This document shows, piece by piece, positions 1 to 6,085 of a DNA stretch of 11,955 nt; positions within the stretch are counted from its first letter, which is position 1; each line of letters opens with the position of its first letter. The stretch is taken from the NCBI GenBank assembly GCA_020432595.1, contig JAGQGA010000101.1:1-11955 (forward strand). Direction: 5' to 3'. A program made the position numbers and the translations under genes. Under the pieces are notes generated by a model. It saw only the letters and a list, made by a program, of their open reading frames with translations, did no database searches and was not told where the DNA came from. The stretch is from Anaerolineales bacterium (lineage in GTDB: Bacteria; Chloroflexota; Anaerolineae; Promineifilales; Promineifilaceae).

Positions 1-2
1 CC

Positions 3-590
3 ATCACCAGCCCAACAACGCAAACCACCTGGACGGCCGGCGGGACGGGTAGCCTAAGCTGGAGCGGCAGCGATGCCGACGGCGACCCCCTTACCTACGA
101 CGTGTACTACAGTGCCGACTACGGCCAGTCGTGGACGCTGCTGGCAGTGGGTTTGGCCGAGACCACCTATGAGGCAGATGTAGATTCGCTGGCGGGCAGC
201 AGCGACGGCCGTTTTCGCATCGTTGCCAACGATGGCCTCAACATCGGCTATGCCGAAACCCCCGCCGCCATCATCATCCCCAACAAAGCCCCCTTTGTCA
301 CCCTCGCCAACCCGCTTGATGGCAGCGAATTTGTCCCCGGCGGGCTAGTGGTGCTGGTCGGCAGTGGCACCGACCTGGAAGATGGCAACATTCCCGATGA
401 AAAGCTGGTTTGGTCCAGCGACCGCCAGGGTGAACTGGGGTATGGCTCATCCCTGCCCATCGCCACCCTTGAACCCGGCACACACCAAATTACGCTGACA
501 GCCACCGACAGTTACGGTATCAGCAGCAGCGAAACAGTTTCCATCTTCATCGGCTACCGCCTTTACCTGCCGGTAGCGGCTAAAAAATAA
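3..590 (+). CDS. Secreted protein with Fn3-like and Ig-like domains, C-terminal part
   Basis: This is the C-terminal 195 residues of a larger protein. The frame is open from base 3 with no start, so the true start lies left of the window; the first internal ATG (102) falls in the middle of a domain. The first visible domain, around S-D-A-D-G-D-P-L-T-Y-D-V-Y-Y-S-A-D-Y-G-Q-S-W, matches the fibronectin-type module common in large extracellular bacterial proteins. The second begins near N-K-A-P-F-V-T-L and carries D-L-E-D-G and G-T-H-Q-I-T-L-T-A-T-D-S, typical of Ig-like/PKD-type beta-sandwich domains. The protein ends in Y-R-L-Y-L-P-V-A-A-K-K, a short tail resembling that of the small secreted protein at 11243-11539 and typical of Chloroflexota exported proteins. 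The catalytic or binding part, if any, is outside the window. A role at the cell surface or in the medium is inferred from the domains. Confidence 0.8.
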   Translation: MTSPTTQTTWTAGGTGSLSWSGSDADGDPLTYDVYYSADYGQSWTLLAVGLAETTYEADVDSLAGSSDGRFRIVANDGLNIGYAETPAAIIIPNKAPFVTLANPLDGSEFVPGGLVVLVGSGTDLEDGNIPDEKLVWSSDRQGELGYGSSLPIATLEPGTHQITLTATDSYGISSSETVSIFIGYRLYLPVAAKK

Positions 591-601
591 ACCCCGACCT
601 T

Positions 602-649
602 TAGGGGCAAGATGACGCGAAGTAAATTTTCCCCGTCGTCTTGCCCCTA
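602..649. terminator. Hairpin between convergent genes
   Basis: Arms at 602-617 and 634-649 pair over 16 bases with a single G-T wobble and a 16-base loop. It lies 11 bases after the stop of the plus-strand gene ending at 590 and about 50 bases after the stop of the minus-strand gene ending at 702, so it can serve both. No clean T-tract follows on the plus strand. On the minus strand the sequence after the stem becomes T-rich (toward TTTATTTTT near 585-593). A terminator role is inferred from position and structure. Confidence 0.55.
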
Positions 650-664
650 TCAAGCAAGGTTCAC

Positions 665-696
665 AATCTCTAATCTCTAATCCCCAATCTCCTATT
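665..696. repeat. AATCTCY heptamer repeat
   Basis: About four consecutive 7-base units of the form AATCTCT/AATCCCC/AATCTCC lie between the hairpin at 602-649 and the stop of the ECF S component gene at 702. The same family recurs at 5056-5118, 6018-6084 and 11543-11611. Here only one orientation is present, so no hairpin forms. Confidence 0.75.
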
Positions 697-701
697 CATG
701 G

Positions 702-1256
702 CTAAATAGATGAACCTCCGCTGCCACGCTCGATACGCTTCCAGCCGGCGACAACGGCAACGGTGATAATGGCAGCAATGATGATTTCGGCAATGGCCTG
801 CGGTATGATGCCAGCAACGGCAGCAGCCGGAATTAGGCTAAAGGCAACCAATGCACCCACAACCAAAATGGAGTTGGTTAATGTGCCAACAATGCCAGCC
901 ACAATGAGAGCCATGATTTCGCCACGGGGTTTAACGGCCGTATACGCATAATAAGAAGTCACCCCAATGAGCAAGCGGGGAATCACTGACACAATCGGGT
1001 TGCGGAAAAGGCCGGTTGTGTCTTGCAGCATACTAAACAGCCCAAAAATACCGCCAACGAGCATCCCCACCAGCGGCCCTTCCATCACACCACCGATGAT
1101 GGCGGGGACGTGCATAATGGTGGCGTTGCCGGACAAATTGGGGACGGGAATAAAACCAAGGCGAGTTACGCCCAACAAAATAGCGATAGCGGCTAAGATA
1201 CCAGTAATAACGATCTTACGAACATTTAAAGCTCCACCAGCAGTTGCAGTTGTCAT
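702..1256 (-). CDS. ECF transporter S component (substrate-binding membrane subunit)
   Basis: A 184-residue hydrophobic protein with about five to six membrane segments. The stretch G-F-I-P-V-P-N-L-S-G-N-A-T-I-M-H-V-P-A-I followed by E-G-P-L-V-G-M-L-V-G-G-I-F-G-L-F-S is typical of ECF S components of the ribofla_trS/PanT/HmpT kind. S components bind a vitamin or other small compound and dock on the EcfA-EcfT module, whose genes lie about 4 kb upstream on the same strand (5129-6928). The substrate cannot be told from sequence; a vitamin or vitamin-precursor is the family norm. The start at 1256 is chosen because a strong site (GAGAGGAGA) lies seven bases before this ATG; a longer TTG start at 1274 would place that site inside the gene. 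The leader 1257-1410 is full of CAGTAAA-type repeats. Confidence 0.85.
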   Translation of the reverse strand: MTTATAGGALNVRKIVITGILAAIAILLGVTRLGFIPVPNLSGNATIMHVPAIIGGVMEGPLVGMLVGGIFGLFSMLQDTTGLFRNPIVSVIPRLLIGVTSYYAYTAVKPRGEIMALIVAGIVGTLTNSILVVGALVAFSLIPAAAVAGIIPQAIAEIIIAAIITVAVVAGWKRIERGSGGSSI

Positions 1257-1276
1257 GTCAGTTTCTCCTCTCAAGT

Positions 1277-1314
1277 CAGTAAACAGTTATCAGTAAACAG
1301 TTATCAGTAAACGG
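1277..1314. repeat. 14-base tandem repeat CAGTAAACAGTTAT
   Basis: Two full copies of CAGTAAACAGTTAT (1277-1290, 1291-1304) and a partial third ending in ACGG (1305-1314). They lie in the leader of the ECF S component gene, just upstream of its ribosome binding site. The same CAGTAAT/CAGTAAAC vocabulary recurs at 1349-1414 and 2395-2437. Confidence 0.85.
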
Positions 1315-1348
1315 CTGTTGGTTTAGTTAATAGACTTCTCCTTTTTAA

Positions 1349-1414
1349 GTAATCAGTAAACGGCAAACGGTAATCAGTTTGAGTACTGATTACTGTTTAC
1401 TGATTACCGATTAC
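1349..1414. repeat. CAGTAAAC-family inverted repeat at the end of the P1 hydrolase gene
   Basis: Arms 1349-1378 and 1385-1414 match at 25 of 30 positions when one is reverse-complemented, several mismatches being G-T wobbles, with a six-base loop. The hairpin begins on the stop codon of the P1 hydrolase gene (1411-1413) and may act as a weak terminator or as an RNA 3' end on the minus strand. It lacks a U-tract. The units are CAGTAAT, CAGTAAAC and CGGTAAT variants. Confidence 0.7.
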
Positions 1415-2379
1415 TCATATGACAGATCACGTGCCGCAGGAATTCCGGCCAGGGTGGTGGCGTGGTTAACGGCCGTTAAAATCCCCTCCGCCAACACATC
1501 TGCCGCCAACGCCCCAACCAAATTCACATCCGCCCGCTTCTTCCCATAAGACAGCGCAAACACCACATCCCCATCCATGTGCGTGTGGATAGGACGAATC
1601 GTCCGCGCCATGCCGTCATGCGCCATTTGCGCCACCTTCGTCATTGCTACTTTGCTCAACTTGGCATTGGTTGCCACCACCGCCAGCGTGGTGTTGAAAC
1701 GGCCATACGAAACCCGCGCCGCCGCCTGCCCGGCTCGGCTGCTGGCAAACGCCACCGTGTCCACAAAACCACCGCCGCGTAACTTCCGCGCCCCGGCCAC
1801 AATTTGCCCCGTCTTCGGGTCAACCACATCGCCAAAAGCGTTGACCGCCACCAGTGCCGACACAATGATGCCGCCCGCAATTTGCACGCTGGCGCTGCCC
1901 AACCCACCTTTGGTAGATTGCCCAACACCTAAAATCTTGCCCACCGTCGCCCCCGTGCCTGCCCCTACATTGCCCAGCGGAATAGGACCACTGCTGGCGT
2001 TCAGGCAGGCTGCATATCCATCTTCGGCCGTGGGTCGCACGTTGGCCTTGCCAATGGGCAAATCAAACAAAATGGCCGACGGCACAATTGGCACCTTTGC
2101 CACGCCAACGTTGAAGCCGTATTTATGCTCCTCCAGCCAGCGCACCGCCCCATCGGCCGCCGCCAGCCCAAAGGCACTGCCACCACTCAACATGATGGCG
2201 TGAACTTCCTGTACGGCGCACACGGGATCCAGCAGCGCCACCTCCCGCGTGCCGGGAGCCGTGCCGCGCACGTCCACCCCCGCCACTGCCCCGTCGGGGC
2301 AAAGCACCACCGTACAGCCCGTCGCTGCCTCTGCATTTGTCCAATGGCCCACTTTAAGGCCGGGAATATCAGTTAACAT
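1411..2379 (-). CDS. P1 (S58) family N-terminal-nucleophile hydrolase, DmpA-like
   Basis: A 322-residue protein beginning M-L-T-D-I-P-G-L-K-V-G-H-W-T, the characteristic start of the P1/DmpA family (L-aminopeptidase/D-esterase, also beta-aminopeptidases and nylon-oligomer hydrolase NylC). Family traits seen: G-C-T-V-V-L near residue 21, D-V-R-G-T-A-P-G-T-R-E, the I-M-L-S-G-G-S-A-F-G-L-A-A-A-D-G block, N-V-G-A-G-T-G-A-T-V-G-K and G-G-L-G-S-A-S. Members cut themselves into two chains and hydrolyse amide or ester bonds of small peptides. I cannot place the self-cleavage nucleophile with certainty. The start at 2379 is preferred over a 35-residue upstream extension (to 2484), because the extension only translates intergenic repeats and the family starts here; a weak AGAG lies upstream. 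It sits between the nucleotidyltransferase pair and the ECF S component gene, suggesting it processes an imported amide. Confidence 0.87.
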   Translation of the reverse strand: MLTDIPGLKVGHWTNAEAATGCTVVLCPDGAVAGVDVRGTAPGTREVALLDPVCAVQEVHAIMLSGGSAFGLAAADGAVRWLEEHKYGFNVGVAKVPIVPSAILFDLPIGKANVRPTAEDGYAACLNASSGPIPLGNVGAGTGATVGKILGVGQSTKGGLGSASVQIAGGIIVSALVAVNAFGDVVDPKTGQIVAGARKLRGGGFVDTVAFASSRAGQAAARVSYGRFNTTLAVVATNAKLSKVAMTKVAQMAHDGMARTIRPIHTHMDGDVVFALSYGKKRADVNLVGALAADVLAEGILTAVNHATTLAGIPAARDLSYE

Positions 2380-2394
2380 CGTTCTCTTTTTGGT

Positions 2395-2437
2395 GAACTG
2401 TAAACAGTCATCGGTAATCAGTAATCGGTGAACAGTA
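2395..2437. repeat. CAGTAAT-family repeat upstream of the P1 hydrolase gene
   Basis: Degenerate seven-base-spaced units GTAAACAGTCATCGGTAATC and GTAATCGGTGAACAGT lie in the 122-base gap before the P1 hydrolase start. Same family as 1277-1314 and 1349-1414, so this repeat flanks the P1 gene on both sides. Confidence 0.7.
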
Positions 2438-2458
2438 GGGGCGTATTGCATACGCCCT
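2437..2458. repeat. Small REP-like palindrome
   Basis: GGGCGTAT (2439-2446) and ATACGCCC (2450-2457) form a perfect 8-base stem with loop TGC, directly abutting the CAGTAAT repeats. Short GC-rich palindromes of this form are often dispersed in genomes (REP-like). No T-tract follows on either strand, so it is not a clear terminator. Confidence 0.5.
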
Positions 2459-2501
2459 TTCCCAAATACGCCAGTGATCCCCAAAATCCTAAAAAGCCAA
2501 C

Positions 2502-3083
2502 CTACACCGCCTCTTGCAGCACCCGCTCCAGCAAATCACTAACCTTGAGTTCCCTGGCCCACTGGCGCAGATAGTCCACATCCAGTTCGCCCGCACGGGT
2601 TTTCAGCACCCCAAGAATATCCCGCCACTGGCGGTCGGAGACTTCGCCACCCAAGCGATACCATTCTAGTTTGGCAAGAACCGTGTCTTCGGGGCTGGTC
2701 ACATAAACAGAGCGTTCAGGATCGTTGGCAATGACTGATAGTTGTCGCCTTTCCAACTGCATTTGCTCAAACGGGCGCAATTTGCGAATAAAAATGTCCA
2801 CTTTGAAGGCGGTTTCGTAATGAATCAGGTTAAAGCTGCTGCGGCGTTTAATGGCCTCTCGCATCATTTCATTGTCCGCATAAAATTCCTGCGCGAGGGC
2901 GGCCACCAACGGCGGAATGTGTTCAAAGCGCATATCCGCCACAATGTCCACATCCAGCGTGGAGCGCATGACACCATGCAGGGAACTTGCCAATGAACCA
3001 CCTATAGCATAGGCGATGCCAATTTGTTCAAGCGTTTGCGTGACCAACAACGTTATGCGCGTGGATTCACCGGGCATGGTCAT
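2502..3083 (-). CDS. Nucleotidyltransferase-fold protein, possible toxin-antitoxin type partner
   Basis: A 193-residue protein with a nucleotidyltransferase active-site pattern. Counting from the second methionine (3077), A-I-G-G-S-L-A-S-S gives G27-G28-S29, then D-V-D at 42-44, and a third acid D94 in F-K-V-D-I-F-I. This GGS...DxD...D arrangement is the metal-binding triad of minimal nucleotidyltransferases (MNT, AbiEii-like). The C-terminal part contains S-P-E-D-T-V-L-A-K-L-E-W-Y-R-L-G-G and D-R-Q-W-R-D-I-L-G-V-L-K, conserved as I recall in uncharacterised relatives. The gene overlaps the upstream 81-residue gene by about 17 bases, indicating translational coupling and a two-gene module. 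ATGs at 3083 and 3077 are both possible starts, with AAAGG just upstream; 3110 would extend deep into the small gene. Activity and target are unknown. Confidence 0.8.
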   Translation of the reverse strand: MTMPGESTRITLLVTQTLEQIGIAYAIGGSLASSLHGVMRSTLDVDIVADMRFEHIPPLVAALAQEFYADNEMMREAIKRRSSFNLIHYETAFKVDIFIRKLRPFEQMQLERRQLSVIANDPERSVYVTSPEDTVLAKLEWYRLGGEVSDRQWRDILGVLKTRAGELDVDYLRQWARELKVSDLLERVLQEAV

Positions 3084-3312
3084 ATACCTTTTGTGCCAAT
3101 TCCACACCAAGCATTAATTCTGCCAACATGCGCTGGACCTGTTCGGGTGTGGCATTGGGGTGGCGCTGCTTGATGCCGCTGATCGCCAGCGTTTTTACGG
3201 TTTCATTCAGATCATCCACAATGGCGATTTTCTTCCAAGCGGGCATATGCCGTATAACGGCGATTTGCAAGGCTTCTATTTTGGGGTGGGTATCAGAAGA
3301 TAGGATGCTCAT
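3067..3312 (-). CDS. Small conserved protein paired with the nucleotidyltransferase
   Basis: An 81-residue protein without membrane segments or signal peptide. It opens with D-T-H-P-K-I-E-A-L-Q-I-A-V-I-R and continues P-A-W-K-K-I-A-I-V-D-D-L-N-E-T-V-K-T-L-A-I-S-G-I, then K-Q-R-H-P-N-A-T and an L-A-E-L-M-L-G-V-E-L-A-Q-K-V-Y ending. It is predicted to be mostly helical. I recall similar short proteins encoded beside nucleotidyltransferase genes in Chloroflexota and cyanobacteria, but no function is known to me. It is not an obvious HEPN protein (no R-x4-6-H motif is evident). The stop overlaps the start of the next gene, so the two are probably made together. GGAG lies about 12 bases before the ATG, a rather distant ribosome site. 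Confidence 0.72.
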   Translation of the reverse strand: MSILSSDTHPKIEALQIAVIRHMPAWKKIAIVDDLNETVKTLAISGIKQRHPNATPEQVQRMLAELMLGVELAQKVYDHAR

Positions 3313-3355
3313 GGTTTTATTCTACTCCAAAAGTTTGGGGGGTTCACCTCCACCC

Positions 3356-3796
3356 TCACTGCTGCAATTCTGGCGCAAGTTGTTGAGAGTTGTGGCGAGC
3401 AAGTTGCTCTAATAAGCTATGAACATCACCAAGTACCCATAGGTCAGCAATTTTTTCTTGGTCAAATGTAAATAACGCTGCTCCTGCCCACTCTACTCGC
3501 ATAAGCGTAGGGTGGTAATCAAAAAAAACGCCTTTGTGGATTCCTGAAAAAAGCATCCGGGCAAAAACTTTGTTGCTTTCGTTTACTAAGTCAAGAATAT
3601 CACACTGATAATTGCCCAAGGCCATATGAACAAAATCAACATATGAGGCAAATTCAGCACGACCCTGTTTGACTTGTCCTAGCGAACCGCGAAAAGTGAA
3701 TGTTTCAGTGAGAAGCAGTGGAATGAATGATTTGTCGTGACGGTTCCAAATATGTTCGTAAAACGACTCGATAATTGTTCTGTGATTGGTGGACAT
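3356..3796 (-). CDS. SnoaL/NTF2-like fold protein
   Basis: A 146-residue protein starting M-S-T-N-H-R-T-I-I-E-S-F-Y-E-H-I-W-N-R-H-D, which matches the start of SnoaL-like polyketide-cyclase/ester-cyclase proteins; the next blocks F-R-G-S-L-G-Q-V-K-Q-G and F-A-S-Y-V-D-F-V-H-M-A also fit. These proteins form a cone-shaped alpha+beta pocket used for isomerases, cyclases or ligand binding, so the reaction cannot be named. The start at 3796 is preceded by GTGGGGAT. An alternative ATG at 3820 overlaps the stop of the M20 gene (TAATG) and would add eight residues by translational coupling. The gene is visibly AT-richer than its neighbours: hand counts of three 60-base blocks gave 47, 40 and 37% GC, against 58% in one block of the M20 gene. 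Confidence 0.75.
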   Translation of the reverse strand: MSTNHRTIIESFYEHIWNRHDKSFIPLLLTETFTFRGSLGQVKQGRAEFASYVDFVHMALGNYQCDILDLVNESNKVFARMLFSGIHKGVFFDYHPTLMRVEWAGAALFTFDQEKIADLWVLGDVHSLLEQLARHNSQQLAPELQQ

Positions 3797-3819
3797 TGTA
3801 TCCCCACTATGAAACGCCA

Positions 3820-5049
3820 TTATTGCTGACCCGTGACTCCCAAGAAGCGCATCGCCGCCACTGCATACAGCCTTGCCGCCTGTTTGATTTCGTCAATGCT
3901 GACCCATTCGTCAATGTGGTGGGGAATGTGGATGTCGCCGGGGCCGCAGGTGACGATGGGGATACCGGCGCGGGCGTGGAGGATAGTGCCGTCGGTGGAG
4001 CCGGGAACGCCGCCGTAGGTGGGTTCGCTATGGGTTAGGTCGCGGTAGGCGCTGGCAAGGGTGGTAACAACGGGTTCACTGCGGGCGGTTTTGGTGGGGT
4101 GGCGCAGTTCTAGAACCTCTAAAGTTCCGGTGAGGCGTTCATCAACGGCCGTTACTGCGGCCAACATCTGCCGCACCTGCTCCACAATTTTCTCCGGCTC
4201 CTGCCCTGGAATCAGCCGACAGTCCAGAATGACCTCCGTTGCCCCCGGCATGACGTTGTTTTGCGGTTCACCCGCACGCGGCGAGCGCAAAATGGTGGGC
4301 GTAATGCTGGGCTGCCCCAAAAATTCATCCCGCCCGTGGCGGCTAATTTCCCGTTCCTCCAGCCCATGCACCAGCGTTAGCAGCCGCGCCATTGGGTAAG
4401 CTGAATTCACGCCCGTCAGCGGCATCGCTCCGTGCGCCATAACTCCCTCAATGACGATACGCAGCCACATTACCCCTTTTTGCGAAATGCAGAGGTGGTT
4501 TTCTTCTGGCTCGCAGACGATGGCCGCATCTACCCGCTTCGCCCACCCCTGCTCGACAAAGTGCTTGATACCAATCATCTGCCCTTCTTCGTCACACACC
4601 GCGCCGAAGAGGATGTTGCCCGCCAGCTTGACGCCGCTTTGGACAATGGCTTTGGTGGCGATGAGGGCGCAAACGAGGCCAGCTTTCATGTCGTTGGCAC
4701 CGCGCCCGTAAATACGGCCGTTTTTTATTACCGCGCTAAACGGAGGGTCTGTCCACGCCGCCGGGTCACCCTCCGTCACTACATCGGTGTGGCCTTCAAA
4801 CATCAGCGTTTTGCCACCGCCACCACCCCAAACGGCAATGACGTTCGGCCGGCCGGGCTGCACCCATTCAAAAAACGTCTCCAACCCCATCTCACGGCAG
4901 CGTGCTTCCACCCACCGTGCCGCCGCCTCTTCCCCCACCCCCTCCTGTGGCCGCCACACGCTGGGAATCTGCGTCAGCTCCTGCACCCAACGGATGAGTT
5001 CGTCGTCGTTAATGTGGTCAATGACCTGTTGTTCTAAATGTGAAAGCAT
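3820..5049 (-). CDS. M20 family metallo-amidohydrolase (ArgE/DapE/CPG2-like)
   Basis: A 409-residue protein, normal length for M20 deacylases and dipeptidases. Metal ligands are visible: H87 and D89 in F-E-G-H-T-D-V-V, the bridging D120 in G-R-G-A-N-D-M-K-A-G, the E154-E155 pair in C-D-E-E-G-Q, an acid at 180-182 (C-E-P-E), and H377/H378 in H-I-P-H-H-I-D-E-W-V. These define a di-zinc (or cobalt) enzyme hydrolysing an N-acyl or peptide bond. Substrates in the family range from acetylornithine and succinyl-diaminopimelate to N-carbamoyl and peptide compounds; sequence alone does not decide. The start at 5049 is taken because the upstream extension to 5103 merely translates heptamer repeats. No ribosome site is visible before it. 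It lies directly downstream of ecfT, so a role in processing an imported substrate is plausible. Confidence 0.88.
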   Translation of the reverse strand: MLSHLEQQVIDHINDDELIRWVQELTQIPSVWRPQEGVGEEAAARWVEARCREMGLETFFEWVQPGRPNVIAVWGGGGGKTLMFEGHTDVVTEGDPAAWTDPPFSAVIKNGRIYGRGANDMKAGLVCALIATKAIVQSGVKLAGNILFGAVCDEEGQMIGIKHFVEQGWAKRVDAAIVCEPEENHLCISQKGVMWLRIVIEGVMAHGAMPLTGVNSAYPMARLLTLVHGLEEREISRHGRDEFLGQPSITPTILRSPRAGEPQNNVMPGATEVILDCRLIPGQEPEKIVEQVRQMLAAVTAVDERLTGTLEVLELRHPTKTARSEPVVTTLASAYRDLTHSEPTYGGVPGSTDGTILHARAGIPIVTCGPGDIHIPHHIDEWVSIDEIKQAARLYAVAAMRFLGVTGQQ

Positions 5050-5055
5050 TTTGCG

Positions 5056-5118
5056 ATTAGAGATTAGAGATTGGGGATTACCTTTGCCATCTGGAATCTC
5101 CAATCTCTAATCTCCAAT
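5056..5118. repeat. GAGATTR heptamer inverted repeat (hairpin) between ecfT and the M20 gene
   Basis: Arms 5056-5079 and 5095-5118, each of about three and a half 7-base units (ATTAGAG/ATTGGGG on one side, AATCTCC/AATCTCT on the other), pair over 24 bases with one mismatch and one wobble around a 15-base loop. It fills most of the 79-base gap and would put a strong hairpin just before the M20 start codon. Confidence 0.8.
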
Positions 5119-5128
5119 GAACCAATCT

Positions 5129-6004
5129 CTATAAAATATCCAACCCCAACCCCAGCAAAATGATGCGAATGGACGGCCAAGGGATGAGTTGGATGATGAC
5201 AAAAAGCACCAGACTACCAACGGCAACAATGTAATCGAGGCGATTGCTTTTGAGCGTGACAAACTTGGTGCGGCCGTCGCCACTGATGTAGCAGCGGGCT
5301 TCCATCGCATAGACCAGTTCCTCGGCACGGCGAAAGGCGTTGATAAACAGCGGCACAATCAACGGCAGATAAGCCCGTGCCGCCTTGTCTGGCCGCCAAA
5401 AGCTGCGACTCAGGTCAGCACAGCGGCTGGCCTGAGCCTTCATTACCCGTTCCATCTCCTCGGCGAAGGTGGGCACAAAGCGCAAGGCGATCATGACGAT
5501 GAGTGCCAGTTCATGTGAGGGGATGCCAAAGCGGCGGAACGGGTCGAGCAGTTTTTCTACCCCGTGCGTTAGCTCAGTAATAGTGCTGGTCATGGTGACA
5601 AGGCTGGTGAGAAAGATGAGAGCAATGATTCGCAGCAGCCCCAGCACAATTAGCCAAATGCTGTTGCGCGTCAGCCGTATATACCACCACTCAAAATAGA
5701 CTCGGCCGGCCGGTTCTTCCCAACCGCGAAAGAGCAGTGAGAGCGTAAACACCATGACCAAAATCGGGATTCCCAGCACCATGCCGCGCAGCACATATTT
5801 GGGCGAAATTTTGGCAATGGCGGCGATGAGCAGGGCGATGCCCAGCAGCAGCAATGTTTCCAAAATGGAGCGAGCAAAGGTGGTTGCCAGCACCAGGAAA
5901 AAAGTGATGGCAATCTTGGTGCGGGGATCCAGCCGATGAATGACGGACTCGGTGGGGATGTATTGCCCAATGGTGACATTGCGTAAAAGTTCAAATTCGC
6001 TCAT
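5129..6004 (-). CDS. ecfT: ECF transporter transmembrane protein EcfT
   Basis: A 291-residue membrane protein with several hydrophobic segments (about 33-48, 50-64, 76-92, 117-137, 165-180, and one near the C-terminus). It opens with I-G-Q-Y-I-P-T-E-S-V-I-H-R-L-D-P-R-T-K, the usual start of EcfT proteins. Both coupling-helix signatures are present: A-S-R at 192-194 (K-A-Q-A-S-R-C-A-D) and A-R at 236-237 (A-M-E-A-R-C-Y), the sites that contact the ATPases. EcfT links EcfA ATP hydrolysis to movement of the S component. It lies 81 bases after ecfA, separated by a heptamer hairpin, and belongs with the S component at 702-1256. No Shine-Dalgarno is visible before the ATG; the bases there are pyrimidine-rich on the coding strand. 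Confidence 0.93.
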   Translation of the reverse strand: MSEFELLRNVTIGQYIPTESVIHRLDPRTKIAITFFLVLATTFARSILETLLLLGIALLIAAIAKISPKYVLRGMVLGIPILVMVFTLSLLFRGWEEPAGRVYFEWWYIRLTRNSIWLIVLGLLRIIALIFLTSLVTMTSTITELTHGVEKLLDPFRRFGIPSHELALIVMIALRFVPTFAEEMERVMKAQASRCADLSRSFWRPDKAARAYLPLIVPLFINAFRRAEELVYAMEARCYISGDGRTKFVTLKSNRLDYIVAVGSLVLFVIIQLIPWPSIRIILLGLGLDIL

Positions 6005-6017
6005 GGATGGGGAGGGA

Positions 6018-6084
6018 GATTGAGAGATTGGAGATTGGAGATTAAAAACCCAATCTCCAATCTCTAATCCCTAATCTCTCAATC
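6018..6084. repeat. GAGATTG heptamer inverted repeat (hairpin) between ecfA and ecfT
   Basis: Left arm 6018-6043 (units GAGATTG) and right arm 6052-6084 (units AATCTCC/AATCTCT/AATCCCT) are complementary apart from one extra heptamer on the right; the loop is A-rich. It starts at the ecfA stop and ends 14 bases before the ecfT start. Same family as 5056-5118, 665-696 and 11543-11611. Confidence 0.8.
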
Positions 6085-6085
6085 A

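Noticed and set aside
967..1296. 109-residue plus-strand frame
   Set aside because: Antisense to the ECF S component; basic and proline-rich shadow sequence.
1577..2203. 208-residue plus-strand frame
   Set aside because: Antisense to the well-supported P1 hydrolase gene, with no domain signature.
2380..2484. N-terminal extension of the P1 hydrolase
   Set aside because: The 35 extra residues translate intergenic CAGTAAT repeats and a palindrome; the family starts at 2379.
4432..5037. 201-residue plus-strand frame
   Set aside because: Antisense to the M20 gene, whose metal ligands are all present.
5050..5103. N-terminal extension of the M20 protein
   Set aside because: The added 18 residues translate heptamer repeats and have no family likeness.
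5050..5128. CRISPR-like array
   Set aside because: Units are only 7 bases, directly adjacent and without spacers; they are short tandem repeats forming a hairpin.
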